Assembly: GCF_001598815.1 (NCBI RefSeq) | Contig: NZ_BCZQ01000018.1 | Span: 1-64,000, forward strand | Source: Sphingopyxis terrae subsp. terrae NBRC 15098 | GTDB taxonomy: Bacteria > Pseudomonadota > Alphaproteobacteria > Sphingomonadales > Sphingomonadaceae | Reading direction: 5' to 3' | Length of the DNA stretch: 64,000 nt | In this document: in pieces, positions 52,771 through 63,088 of the stretch | How positions within the stretch are numbered: position 1 is the first letter of the stretch | Layout: every line of letters begins with the position of its first letter | Position numbers and translations under genes: made by a program | The notes under the pieces: model-generated | What the model was told of the DNA's origin: nothing | Database searches by the model: none | Seen by the model: only the letters and a program-made list of their open reading frames with translations

Positions 52771-53904
52771 TCAGATCCCCGCCAGCTCGATCCGGTTGCG
52801 GCCGCTTTCCTTGGCGCGGTAGAGCGCGTCGTCGGCGGCTTTCAGCGCGTCGCGCGCATTATTGTAACCGAAAACGTCGGCGACCCCGCCCGAGAAGGTG
52901 ATCTGGCCGAAGGGCTCGTCGGTCTTGCGGTTGATAAGGCGGCGGCCCGCGAGCTGTTCGCGCGCTTCGTCGAGACGCGCTGCGGCTTCGCTGGGCGGCA
53001 GGCCGCGGAACAGCATGACGAATTCCTCGCCGCCATGCCGCGCGACATGGCAATGGTCGTTCGAGATATGCGCCAGCGTATCGGCGATCAGCTTGATGAC
53101 GCGGTCGCCCGCCTCATGGCCGTGGGTGTCGTTGACCAGCTTGAAATTGTCGATGTCGCAAAAGGCAACACTCAGCGGCTCGCAGCTCGCGCGGGCTTCT
53201 TCATAATGGCGCTCGAGCAGCACCTCGAAGGCGCGGCGGTTGGGCAGGCCGGTCAGATAGTCGACCTCGGCGTCGCGCTTGGCGCGGGCGAGGCTGCGGC
53301 GCAGCGATTTCGCTTCATCCTCGCTGCGGCGCATTTCTTCTTCGGCATGGCGCGTGCGGTCGAGCATCGCCTTGGCGAGATCGGCGAGATGGGTGACGAG
53401 TTCGCCGGTGACCTGCACCTGCTGAAGGTCGGTCACATGCTTTTCGAGTTTGACGCCATAATCGCTCGTCGCGTTGCGCGCGGCCTTGGTGTTGGTCTGG
53501 AAGGTGTCGAGGTTGGTTTCGAGGCGGGTGACGAGGCGATCGAGTTCGGCGCGGTCGGGCTGGATCGGTTCCTGCTGCGCCAGTTCGTCCAGCCACTGCT
53601 GGGTGATTCCGTCGGCGGTCTGCGATCGCGTCGCGATCTGCCGCGCAAGCCTTGGATTGATCCCCGAAAAGGCACTGTGCGCGATCAGGAGATTGGCCGC
53701 CGATACATCGAGATCATGGTCGAGCAGGAAGGAAGCGATAGCGCCGACGAGCTGCTGACGGGCTTCCGTCACCATGTCACGCGGGGTACGCCCCCCGGGC
53801 GATGCGGCGTCTCCTGCCTGGGCGCCGGTTTTTCCGTGGCGGAGCCCCAGCCAACCAAGGAGCCGCCCTACCGGCTCGTTCGATGATGTAGCATGTGTGG
53901 TCAT
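52771..53904 (-). CDS. GGEEF-domain diguanylate cyclase
   Basis: The 377-residue cytoplasmic protein has an N-terminal helical region without membrane segments (about 40-140) and a coiled coil (about 150-212). A complete GGDEF domain follows (about 213-377): DYLTGLPNRRAFEVLLERHY, CDIDNFKLVNDTHGHEAGDR and active-site GGEEF at 291-295. It should make cyclic di-GMP. The product-inhibition RxxD site normally nine residues before GGEEF is N282...C285 here (NDHC), so feedback inhibition is probably lost. It is convergent with the methyltransferase gene and upstream on the same strand from no obvious partner. Confidence 0.93.
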   Translation of the reverse strand: MTTHATSSNEPVGRLLGWLGLRHGKTGAQAGDAASPGGRTPRDMVTEARQQLVGAIASFLLDHDLDVSAANLLIAHSAFSGINPRLARQIATRSQTADGITQQWLDELAQQEPIQPDRAELDRLVTRLETNLDTFQTNTKAARNATSDYGVKLEKHVTDLQQVQVTGELVTHLADLAKAMLDRTRHAEEEMRRSEDEAKSLRRSLARAKRDAEVDYLTGLPNRRAFEVLLERHYEEARASCEPLSVAFCDIDNFKLVNDTHGHEAGDRVIKLIADTLAHISNDHCHVARHGGEEFVMLFRGLPPSEAAARLDEAREQLAGRRLINRKTDEPFGQITFSGGVADVFGYNNARDALKAADDALYRAKESGRNRIELAGI

Positions 53905-53980
53905 ACCCGCTTTAACGGGCGCTTGCTTCGGCCTTTAAGGTGGCGCGGCGCGTCTTTTGTACCGGTACGGACAAAAAATT

Positions 53981-55222
53981 TCAGGGGATCACGCGGCCGT
54001 CGTCGCGGCGCGGCATCGGGGCGATGAGCGGGAGCAAAAGACCGGTAAAAGTCAGCCATCCAGCCGCGGTAAAAAGCGCCGTCGGCAGGTCGGTCAGATC
54101 GGCGAGCGTCCCGAGCAGCCAGGCGCCGAGCGCCATCGCGCCGAAGGTGACTGCCTGATAGATTGACAGGCAGCGGCCCAAAATCTCTTCGGGCGAGCGG
54201 AGTTGCATCGCCACGTTGAGCGTGGTCAGTGTCGAAACCCAGGCCGCCCCGGCGACAAAGGCGGTCGCCAGCAGCGGCGGCAGCGTCAGCGCCGTGGCCG
54301 CCGGCACCATCGCGGCGGCAAAGACCAAGGACGCGATGCTGACAACCCGGTCACTGCCCCAGCGTTTCCGGGCTTCGCCGACCCAGAGCGCGGCGAAGAT
54401 CGACCCGGCGCCGAACGCGGCGAGGCATAGGCCGTAGATGATCTCGGTTCCGTGCAGCCGATCGCGGACGAGCGAGGGCAGCAGCGCCGAAAAAGCAGCG
54501 CCTGCGATGCCGAAGGCAAAGCCGCGCGTCAGCACGCGGCGCAGCGGGCTCGAGCGGGCGCAATAGCCGATGCCGATCGCGATCGCGCCCAATATGGGGG
54601 TGCGCCGCGGCGGCGTGACTTCGGGGTGCCAGCGCAGCAGGACGACGATCAGCGCCAGATAACTGAGCGCATTGATCCCGAAGGCGGTCGCGGGGCCGGT
54701 CAGCGAGATGAGCAAGCCGCCAAGCGCCGGGCCGGCGCTGCGCGCGAGGTTGAAGGCGACGCTGTTGAGCGTGATCGCCTGCGGCAGATCCTTCGGCCCG
54801 ACCTGCAATCGCACCGATGCCTGCCATGCAGGGCCGTTGAGCGCGGTACCGCACCCGACCGCGAGCGTGAAGCCGAGCAGCAGCAGCGGCGTCAGCGCCC
54901 CCATCCACGCCGTGACGGTCAGCGCTGCCGACACGATCAGCATCGCGCTTTGCGCCGCCAGCATGATCCGGCGGCGATCGAAATTGTCCGCGATTGCCCC
55001 GGCAAAGACGCCGAGCAGCATGATCGGGATCGTCGCGCTCGCCTGCACCAGCGCGATGAGCAGATGCGAGCCGGTGAGTTCGGTCATCAGCCAGGCGGCG
55101 CCGACCGATTGGATCATCGACCCGATATTGGACGCCAGATTGGCGATCCAGATCGCGCGGAACGCAGGATAGCGAAAAGGCGCGAAGGGAGAGGATGCCC
55201 GGGGTGTCGTTGGCGCGTTCAC
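53981..55222 (-). CDS. Major facilitator superfamily exporter (EntS-like)
   Basis: The 413-residue protein has about 11-12 hydrophobic segments and MFS signature loops (FAGAIADNFDRRRIMLAAQS near 70-90; ARKRWGSDRV in the second half). The N-terminal motif SPFAPFRYPAFRAIWIANLA is typical of the MFS_3 enterobactin-exporter-like group. It probably expels a small molecule by proton exchange; the substrate is unknown. The start is GTG at 55222, read from the minus strand. The divergent small gene at 55274 begins 51 bases away. Confidence 0.88.
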   Translation of the reverse strand: MNAPTTPRASSPFAPFRYPAFRAIWIANLASNIGSMIQSVGAAWLMTELTGSHLLIALVQASATIPIMLLGVFAGAIADNFDRRRIMLAAQSAMLIVSAALTVTAWMGALTPLLLLGFTLAVGCGTALNGPAWQASVRLQVGPKDLPQAITLNSVAFNLARSAGPALGGLLISLTGPATAFGINALSYLALIVVLLRWHPEVTPPRRTPILGAIAIGIGYCARSSPLRRVLTRGFAFGIAGAAFSALLPSLVRDRLHGTEIIYGLCLAAFGAGSIFAALWVGEARKRWGSDRVVSIASLVFAAAMVPAATALTLPPLLATAFVAGAAWVSTLTTLNVAMQLRSPEEILGRCLSIYQAVTFGAMALGAWLLGTLADLTDLPTALFTAAGWLTFTGLLLPLIAPMPRRDDGRVIP

Positions 55223-55273
55223 CCCTCCGCGCTAGCTTTTGCGGCCGCGAGACGCAATATGGAGGCGATGCGG

Positions 55274-55660
55274 ATGTTCGATTCCGACCTGCGCCGCCGT
55301 GTTGGCGTCTTCCTGGCGTGGCTGGCGCTCGTTGCGCTCGGCGCGGGCGGCCTCGTGCGTGATGCCTCAGCCCCGGCCCGGCTGGTCGATCAAACCGCCG
55401 CCGCCATCGCGGGAGCGCCCTACGATGGCGGGCATCCTTTCGTCCGTGCCGGCGGCCTTACGCTCAGCGCGCATTATCGCGCCGGCGACGATGACCGGCA
55501 TCCGGTGGGCGGCGATCCCGCCACGCTGTCCGCCGCGCCGCCAGCATTGCCCGCCGTCGGACTGTTCCGGCCCGACTTCGGCCGGGTCGCCGCTGGCTGG
55601 ACTCACCGTGCTGCCGCGGCGCCCTATTCGGCGCGCGCGCCGCCGATGATTGCCATCTGA
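55274..55660 (+). CDS. Hypothetical protein with N-terminal membrane segment
   Basis: The 128-residue product begins with a hydrophobic stretch (RVGVFLAWLALVALGAGGLV, about 9-28) likely to be a signal or anchor. An Ala/Pro-rich region of no recognised family follows. The ATG at 55274 has GGAGG eight bases upstream; ATGs at 55268 and 55259 are in frame. It is divergent from the MFS gene and 77 bases before the next small gene. I cannot assign a function; the low-complexity tail makes a short non-functional ORF possible. Confidence 0.5.
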   Translation: MFDSDLRRRVGVFLAWLALVALGAGGLVRDASAPARLVDQTAAAIAGAPYDGGHPFVRAGGLTLSAHYRAGDDDRHPVGGDPATLSAAPPALPAVGLFRPDFGRVAAGWTHRAAAAPYSARAPPMIAI

Positions 55661-55737
55661 TCGACGGGCCGTGCGCCGCCGTGCGCCGGCCGATCCTTGC
55701 CCCCAGTGCGGAGGGCGATCATCGATGGAATTTGAAC

Positions 55738-56040
55738 ATGACCGAACCAATTGCCGCCGGGCCTCCGCTCGGCGCCGACGCGCTGCGCGCCGAGGATATA
55801 TTTCGCCGTTATCCCGATGTGTCCGAAGAGGAGGTCGCGCACGCGCTCGCCTTTCTCAAGACCGGACGTCATCTCGAAGTCGGACGCGTCACCGGAACCC
55901 CTGATCTGCGCGCGAATGTTGCGGCCTTTCGCGCCCGGTACGGTGCGAAGCTAACATTGGGCGTTGCCGACTATCTGAAGTTCGCGGTCGGCGTGACGCT
56001 GTTTATCGGCGGGCTCTTCCTCGTGCTCGGGCGCTGGTAG
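55738..56040 (+). CDS. Hypothetical small protein with C-terminal membrane helix
   Basis: The 100-residue product carries RYPDVSEEEVAHALAFLKTG, which is mostly helical, and a C-terminal hydrophobic helix (FAVGVTLFIGGLFLVLGRW, about 81-99), so it is probably tail-anchored in the inner membrane. No family is recognised. ATG 55738 is preceded by GGAATTTGAAC. It follows the preceding small gene by 77 bases on the same strand and stands 194 bases before guaB. Confidence 0.6.
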   Translation: MTEPIAAGPPLGADALRAEDIFRRYPDVSEEEVAHALAFLKTGRHLEVGRVTGTPDLRANVAAFRARYGAKLTLGVADYLKFAVGVTLFIGGLFLVLGRW

Positions 56041-56147
56041 GGGCAGGGCGGCGGGGGCGCGGACTGTCAGCCGCAATCCCGCCGCCTTTTCGCGCCGCTG
56101 ACCGGCGCAAATATTCCTGCGCCGCCCACTGGCGCGCCGGGAATTGA

Positions 56148-57692
<1,545 letters not shown>

Positions 57693-57701
57693 GGCCATCG
57701 C

Positions 57702-58892
57702 ATGACCCCCGCCGCGCGCGTCCAGACCGCGATCGAGATTCTCGATACCATCGCTGCCGCGGCGCGCGAGGGCGGTGCGCCCGCCGACGCCCTGTTTGCC
57801 GAGGCGATGCGGGCACGGCGCTATGCGGGATCGAAGGACCGGCGCGCGATCCGCGGCCACGTCTATGACGCGATCCGCGCGGTGCGGTCGGTGCCGGTGT
57901 CGGGGCGCGCGGCGATGCTCGCGCTCGCCGACCGCGATCCGGCGCTCGCGGCGCTGTTCGACGGATCGCCTTACGGGCCCGCGCCGATTGCCAGCGACGA
58001 GCCGCGCGCCGAAACCGGCGTCGCCGCGCCGGCGCTCGCCGAATTGTTCGATCCGCTGATCGATGGCGCGGAAGAGGCGGCCATGCTCGAACGCGCGCCG
58101 CTCGATTTGCGCGCCAACCGCCTGAAGGCGTCGCGCGACGGGCTTGCCGAACTTTTTCCCGAGGGGCGCGCGATCGAGGGCACGCCCGACGGCTGGCGTC
58201 TGCCGCCCGAAACCGCGGCGATCCAGCATCCCGCCCATGAAAACGGCGCGTTCGAGGTGCAGGATGCGGCGAGCCAATATGCGGCGGCGGCGCTGGGTGC
58301 CCAAGCGGGCGCACGCATCGTCGACCTGTGCGCCGGGGGCGGCGGCAAGGCGCTCGCTATTGCATCGTTGACCGGCGATGCCGCCGACATATTGGCATGC
58401 GACGTCAATCGCGCGCGGCTCCAGCAATTGCCGCCCCGTGCGGAGCGGGCGGGGGCAACGCGGATCGAGACGCGCCTGCTCGATCCGGGGAAGGAAGCGG
58501 CGATGCTGGCCGATTGGTGCGGCAAGGCGACGCATGTTTTCGTCGATGCACCCTGTTCGGGCAGCGGCACCTGGCGGCGCAGCCCCGAACTGCGCTGGCG
58601 GCTGACGCCGGCGCGCCTCGACCGCCATATGGCCGATCAGGCGAACCTGCTCGCCATCGGTGCCGATCTGGTGGCGCCGGGCGGCAAACTCCTTTATGCT
58701 GTCTGCTCGATCATCGCGCGCGAGGGGCGGGCACAGGTGCAAGCGTTTCTGGACCGACATCGGGGCTGGACCGCCGACAGTGGCTATTTGCCGGACGGCA
58801 TCGCGCGCGCCGCGGGCGCGGGCTATCTGTTCACCCCGGCGCACGACCGATGCGACGGCTTTTTCCTCGCACGGCTGACCGCGCCATGTTAG
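57702..58892 (+). CDS. RsmB/NOP-family RNA cytosine-C5 methyltransferase
   Basis: The 396-residue protein has an N-terminal NusB-like helical part (about 1-130), then a C-terminal methyltransferase domain. That domain has SAM-binding VDLCAGGGGKALAIASL and the two catalytic cysteines in VDAPCSGSGTWRRSPELRWR and LYAVCSIIAREG. It should methylate a cytosine of 16S rRNA, with RsmB (C967) the nearest known type; the exact site is unproven. Start ATG 57702 is close to guaB, so cotranscription is likely. Confidence 0.9.
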   Translation: MTPAARVQTAIEILDTIAAAAREGGAPADALFAEAMRARRYAGSKDRRAIRGHVYDAIRAVRSVPVSGRAAMLALADRDPALAALFDGSPYGPAPIASDEPRAETGVAAPALAELFDPLIDGAEEAAMLERAPLDLRANRLKASRDGLAELFPEGRAIEGTPDGWRLPPETAAIQHPAHENGAFEVQDAASQYAAAALGAQAGARIVDLCAGGGGKALAIASLTGDAADILACDVNRARLQQLPPRAERAGATRIETRLLDPGKEAAMLADWCGKATHVFVDAPCSGSGTWRRSPELRWRLTPARLDRHMADQANLLAIGADLVAPGGKLLYAVCSIIAREGRAQVQAFLDRHRGWTADSGYLPDGIARAAGAGYLFTPAHDRCDGFFLARLTAPC

Positions 58893-58924
58893 CGTCGCCG
58901 CAAATGAAGCGATGGGAGAATGCG

Positions 58925-59449
58925 ATGCGCATCAGTTTACTGGCCCTTGGCGCCGGTCTCGTTCTGGCCAGCCTGCCTGTAGCCTCCGATGCGCAGCGTG
59001 CCGACAATGATATCCTGCCCCAATCCGTAGCGCTGATGAACCAGGGTCAGGCGGCGCAGGCGAAGGGCGATCTCGACGCCGCGATCGACGCCTATGAATC
59101 GGCGCTTGCCGCCGACCCGCGCAACCGTTCGGCGATCATCGCGCTTGCGCAAGTCGCGCGCGCGCAGGGCCTGCCGGGCAAGGCCATCGGTCTTTATCGC
59201 GAGGCGCTGCTGCTCGAACCCAACGACATCGCCGCGCTGGCGGGGCAGGGCGAAGCGCTCGCTGACAAGGGCGCGATCGAACTGGCGCGCGAAAAGCTCG
59301 CCGACGTCCAGCGGCTGTGCAAGGATAAATGCCCGCAGGTCGCGGCGCTCGAAAAGGCGATTGCCAATGGCGACACGAAGCGCGTCGTCGCGGCAGAGGC
59401 AATCACGCCCAAACCCGTCGTCGCGACCGTGACTCCCAGCCAGAACTGA
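58925..59449 (+). CDS. Secreted tetratricopeptide-repeat protein
   Basis: The 174-residue protein has a signal peptide (MRISLLALGAGLVLASLPVA, cleavage near SDAQ) and three TPR-like helix pairs (ALMNQGQAAQAKGDLDAAID, ALAQVARAQGLPGKAIGLYR, ALAGQGEALADKGAIELARE). TPR proteins bind partner proteins; this one likely acts in the periplasm. ATG 58925 follows GGGAG; ATG 58904 is in frame. The stop lies inside a tandem repeat that continues beyond it. Confidence 0.8.
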   Translation: MRISLLALGAGLVLASLPVASDAQRADNDILPQSVALMNQGQAAQAKGDLDAAIDAYESALAADPRNRSAIIALAQVARAQGLPGKAIGLYREALLLEPNDIAALAGQGEALADKGAIELAREKLADVQRLCKDKCPQVAALEKAIANGDTKRVVAAEAITPKPVVATVTPSQN

Positions 59450-59498
59450 GGCAGCCAAAACTGAGGCAGCCAGAACTGAAGGCAGCCAGAACTGAAGG
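59437..59498 (+). repeat. Four-copy 15-16-base tandem repeat spanning a stop codon
   Basis: cagccagaactgagg, or a near copy of it, occurs four times at 59437-59451, 59452-59466, 59467-59482 and 59483-59498. The stop codon of the TPR protein is the TGA within the first copy, so later copies repeat the last codons and the stop. Confidence 0.8.
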
Positions 59499-59519
59499 CG
59501 GCGCGCCGCTTGCGCTCCC

Positions 59520-60227
59520 CTATTTATAGATGCACGCGTCCAGACCATCGCGCCGGACCTGGCCGATGCGCGCGGCGATCATATTGCCGTAACGGCGTGT
59601 GAAGCCCGAGGGGCTGATTGCCTCGCGCTTTTTGGGGAGCGGCAGGATCGCGGCAATGCGCGCGGCCTCGGCCGGGCTGAGGCGGTTCGCGCCATGGTTG
59701 AAATAGCGCCGAGCGCCCGCTTCGACGCCATAAGTGCCGATCCCCGTCTCGGCGACGTTCAGATAGACTTCCATGATCCGCCGCTTGCTCCAGAAGGTTT
59801 CGATCAGGAAGGTGAACCACACTTCCGGCACCTTGCGCAGATAGCGGGTCCAGCCGCTGCCCTGCCACAGAAAGACGTTCTTTGCCGTCTGCTGGCTGAT
59901 CGTCGACCCGCCGCGCAGCCGCTTGCCCTTGGCATTCCGCTCGATCGCATCTTCGATGGCTTCGGTGTCAAAGCCGTTATGGGTGCAGAATTTTCCGTCT
60001 TCGGCGGCGATGGCGGCGCGGACCATGTTGCGGTCGATCGCCGAAAGGCTCGTCCAGTCCTTGGTGATGCCGTTGCTGTCGGCGAGCATGGTGAAGGTGA
60101 CGGGCGGCGGCACCACCGCATAGACGAGCACCCACGCCGCCGACCCTATGGCGAACCATAGGAGCCATTTGAAGGGGCGCAGATACCAGGGGAGCGTGCG
60201 CTTTCTTGCGCGGGATCGGGATGCCAT
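59520..60227 (-). CDS. mtgA: Monofunctional biosynthetic peptidoglycan transglycosylase
   Basis: The 235-residue enzyme polymerises lipid II into glycan strands at the outer face of the inner membrane. One N-terminal helix (about 22-42) is followed by a family 51 glycosyltransferase domain with the catalytic glutamate in AIAAEDGKFCTHNGFDTEAI and the motif RGGSTISQQTAKNVFLW. RRIMEVYLNVAETGIGTYGV is also present. A TTG nine bases upstream is a second possible start. It is convergent with the TPR gene. Confidence 0.95.
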   Translation of the reverse strand: MASRSRARKRTLPWYLRPFKWLLWFAIGSAAWVLVYAVVPPPVTFTMLADSNGITKDWTSLSAIDRNMVRAAIAAEDGKFCTHNGFDTEAIEDAIERNAKGKRLRGGSTISQQTAKNVFLWQGSGWTRYLRKVPEVWFTFLIETFWSKRRIMEVYLNVAETGIGTYGVEAGARRYFNHGANRLSPAEAARIAAILPLPKKREAISPSGFTRRYGNMIAARIGQVRRDGLDACIYK

Positions 60228-60324
60228 GCCGGGCAAATTAACCGCTCGCGCGCCTGAGGCAAGCGCGCGATCGGAACAAGACCGCTAACCTCGCCCCCGC
60301 CGGGGCGGGAGCAAGGAAAAGCGT

Positions 60325-61227
60325 TCAGGCGCCGATAAGGCGGCGTTCACCGGCAAGCTTGAGCATCGCCTTTTGCAGTTTTTCGAAGGCACGCACTTCG
60401 ATCTGGCGGACGCGTTCGCGGCTGACGTCATAGACCTGGCTCAGATCCTCGAGCGTTTTCGGGTCGTCGGTCAGGCGCCGTTCGGTCAGGATGTGACGTT
60501 CGCGCTCGTTGAGCGTTGCGAGCGCTTCGGTGAGCAACTCGTGCCGCACGTCGCGTTCCTCGGCCTCGGCCACGCGCTCGTCCTGAAGCGGGCCTTCGTC
60601 GCCGAGCAGGTCCTGCCACTGGCTGTCGCCATCCTCGCCCATCGGCACGTTGAGCGACGTGTCGCCGCCCATCGCCATGCGGCGGTTCATGCTGACCACC
60701 TCATCCTCGGTGACGCCCAGATCCTTTGCGATCTTGGCGACGTTTTCGGGGCTGAGATCGCCGTCCTCGAACGCCTCGAGATTATTCTTCATCCGGCGCA
60801 GGTTGAAGAACAGCTTCTTCTGGGCCGCGGTAGTGCCCATCTTCACTAGGCTCCACGAGCGCAGGATGAATTCCTGGATCGAGGCGCGGATCCACCACAT
60901 CGCATAGGTGGCGAGGCGGAAGCCGCGTTCGGGGTCGAATTTCTTCACGCCCTGCATCAGCCCGATATTGCCTTCGCTGATCAGTTCGCTGACCGGCAGG
61001 CCATAGCCGCGATAGCCCATCGCGATCTTAGCGACGAGACGCAGGTGCGAGGTGACGAGCTGCGCCGCAGCTTCGCTGTCGCCATGCTCCTGAAAGCGCT
61101 TGGCGAGCATATATTCCTGCTCGGGCGTCAGAAGCGGAAATTTGCGGATTTCGGCCAGATAGCGGTTCAGGCTCGCCTCACCGCCGAGCGCGGGCACCAC
61201 TGCCGGAACATTGCTTTTGTTAGCCAT
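60325..61227 (-). CDS. rpoH: RNA polymerase heat-shock sigma factor (sigma-32)
   Basis: The 300-residue sigma factor directs transcription of chaperone and protease genes. It carries region 2 with LRLVAKIAMGYRGYGLPVSE, DPERGFRLATYAMWWIRASI and the promoter-melting aromatic residues. The diagnostic RpoH box QKKLFFNLR lies near 136-144. Region 4 reads LSQVYDVSRERVRQIEVRAF. The leader can form a 6-bp hairpin (ccgcga/tcgcgg, about 61262-61280), which might be thermosensitive. Alphaproteobacteria often carry more than one rpoH; this window shows one. Confidence 0.97.
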   Translation of the reverse strand: MANKSNVPAVVPALGGEASLNRYLAEIRKFPLLTPEQEYMLAKRFQEHGDSEAAAQLVTSHLRLVAKIAMGYRGYGLPVSELISEGNIGLMQGVKKFDPERGFRLATYAMWWIRASIQEFILRSWSLVKMGTTAAQKKLFFNLRRMKNNLEAFEDGDLSPENVAKIAKDLGVTEDEVVSMNRRMAMGGDTSLNVPMGEDGDSQWQDLLGDEGPLQDERVAEAEERDVRHELLTEALATLNERERHILTERRLTDDPKTLEDLSQVYDVSRERVRQIEVRAFEKLQKAMLKLAGERRLIGA

Positions 61228-61305
61228 GGAGAGTGTCTTCCCTAAAACCTGAAAATATCCTGCCGCGATTGCCTTTCGCGGTCAAAATAGATTTTCATTC
61301 GAAAC

Positions 61306-62262
61306 CTAAACGCGCAGTTCATCGATCAGTTCCCGCATGTCCGCTGGGAGTTCGCTGTCGAGCGCGATGCTGTTACCGGTCACCGGATGAATAAAGCCCA
61401 AATGGGCTGCATGCAACGCCTGACGCGCAAAATGGCGGGCTTTAAGCAGATCCGAAAGCGGCTTTCGGGCGCGCCCATAGACCGGATCACCGACGAGCGG
61501 GTGGCCGATATGCGCCATATGGACGCGAACCTGATGCGTGCGGCCCGTTTCCAGCCGGCATTCCACCAAAGTTGCGTCCCGCAGCGGCTCGATCGTCCGG
61601 TAATGGGTGATCGCATGTTTGCCGCGGCCCGGCTCGACCACTGCCATCTTCTTGCGATTGACGCTCGACCGACCGAGCGCGGCCTCTACCGTGCCGTTGG
61701 CGGGCATCGGGCGACCGGTCGCGATCGCGAGATAGCGGCGGTCGATGCTGTGCGCGGCGAATTGCTTCGCCAGCCCCTCATGCGCCTTGTCGTGCTTGGC
61801 GGCGACGATCAGTCCGCTCGTATCCTTGTCGATGCGGTGGACGATGCCGGGGCGCGCGACGCCGCCGATTCCGGACAATTGTCCGGCGCAATGATGGAGC
61901 AGCGCGTTGACCATCGTGCCGTCGAGATTGCCGGCGGCAGGATGAACGACCATCCCCGCGGGCTTGTCGACCACGATCAGATGCTCGTCCTCATAGGCGA
62001 TGACGAGATTCATGTCCTGCGCCACATTATGCGCGGGAGCGGGGGCGGGCAGGCGCAGTTCGAGCTTCGCCGGTGCGGATGCCTTGGCGGCGGGATCCCA
62101 CAGGATGCGCCCGCCAGCATCGGTAACGCGGCCGCCCTTGATCAGCGTCTTGACGCGCTCGCGCGACAGGCTGGGCAAAGCCTCCGCCAGCGCCCGGTCG
62201 AGCCGCAACCCGGCCGCGCTGTCGCCCAACGCCACGGTCAGAATGTCGTCGTCCCCCTTCAT
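61306..62262 (-). CDS. RluD-type ribosomal large subunit pseudouridine synthase
   Basis: The 318-residue enzyme isomerises uridines in 23S rRNA. An N-terminal S4-like RNA-binding segment (LDRALAEALPSLSRERVKTL) is followed by the RluA-family catalytic domain with VVDKPAGMVVHPAAGNLDGT and the motif VHRIDKDTSGLIVAAKHDKA, where the aspartate is catalytic. LETGRTHQVRVHMAHIGHPL closes the fold. RluD (helix 69) is the closest type by layout; RluC-type is possible. It is transcribed in the same direction as rpoH, 78 bases downstream of it in coordinate terms. Confidence 0.9.
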   Translation of the reverse strand: MKGDDDILTVALGDSAAGLRLDRALAEALPSLSRERVKTLIKGGRVTDAGGRILWDPAAKASAPAKLELRLPAPAPAHNVAQDMNLVIAYEDEHLIVVDKPAGMVVHPAAGNLDGTMVNALLHHCAGQLSGIGGVARPGIVHRIDKDTSGLIVAAKHDKAHEGLAKQFAAHSIDRRYLAIATGRPMPANGTVEAALGRSSVNRKKMAVVEPGRGKHAITHYRTIEPLRDATLVECRLETGRTHQVRVHMAHIGHPLVGDPVYGRARKPLSDLLKARHFARQALHAAHLGFIHPVTGNSIALDSELPADMRELIDELRV

Positions 62263-62381
62263 TGGTCGTCATGTGGCCCCGTCCGGGCAATATTCAAGGG
62301 GATGGCGCTTGCCCTGAAGGGGGCCGCTGCCCTAGGAGCGGCGGTGCCGGAAACTGCCGAGCTTGGGGAGCCACTGCATCC

Positions 62382-63026
62382 ATGACCGACGATCGCGTCG
62401 ATTTCGCCTCGATGATGGCCTCGCGCCTGTGTCACGACCTGCTGAGCCCCGTCGGGGCCTTTGCCAACGGCCTCGAGCTGCTGGCCGATGAAAAAGACCC
62501 CGAGATGCGGGCGCGGGTGCTCGACCTGCTCGAACAAAGCGCACGGACATCGGCCGCGAAGCTGAAATTCTTCCGGCTCGCCTTCGGATCGGCGGGCGGC
62601 TTCGGCGAAGCGGTGCCGCCGACCGAGGCCAAGGGCGCGATCGAAGGGATCATGGCCGACCGCCCGATCACGCTCAACTGGATGATCGGCGAGGACGCGC
62701 TGCCCAAACCGGCGGTCAAGATCATCCTCAACCTCGCGCTGATTCTGGTCGATGCGCTGGTCCGCGGCGGACGGCTCGACATCGGCTGCGAGCGGCAGGG
62801 CGAAAATATCGAGATTGCGTTGCATGCCGAGGCCGAGCGCATCCTGGTCGATGCCGACGTCGAACGCATCCTTGCGGAAGGCGAGGCGGCGGCCGCGATG
62901 ACCTCACGAACCGCTCCCGCGGTGCTCGTTCAGGCGGTGGCGGCGCAGAATAACGGCACCGTGATGCTGGCGCGCGAAACGCCGACGTCTTTGCTCGTCG
63001 GCGCGGTGCTGCGGCCCGCCGGGTAA
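62382..63026 (+). CDS. chpT: ChpT-type histidine phosphotransferase
   Basis: The 214-residue protein has the family's histidine-bearing helix (MMASRLCHDLLSPVGAFANG, H18) followed by a degenerate HATPase-like fold. In Caulobacter ChpT relays phosphate from CckA to CtrA and CpdR; a similar cell-cycle role is plausible here. The ATG at 62382 follows GGGGAG. It lies 62 bases upstream of cheA on the same strand and is divergent from the pseudouridine synthase. Confidence 0.85.
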   Translation: MTDDRVDFASMMASRLCHDLLSPVGAFANGLELLADEKDPEMRARVLDLLEQSARTSAAKLKFFRLAFGSAGGFGEAVPPTEAKGAIEGIMADRPITLNWMIGEDALPKPAVKIILNLALILVDALVRGGRLDIGCERQGENIEIALHAEAERILVDADVERILAEGEAAAAMTSRTAPAVLVQAVAAQNNGTVMLARETPTSLLVGAVLRPAG

Positions 63027-63088
63027 AGCGCTCCTTAACCATTGTCGGTCATGGTTGCGCCTTGATTTTGGGGCGCAGCGGAACCGCG

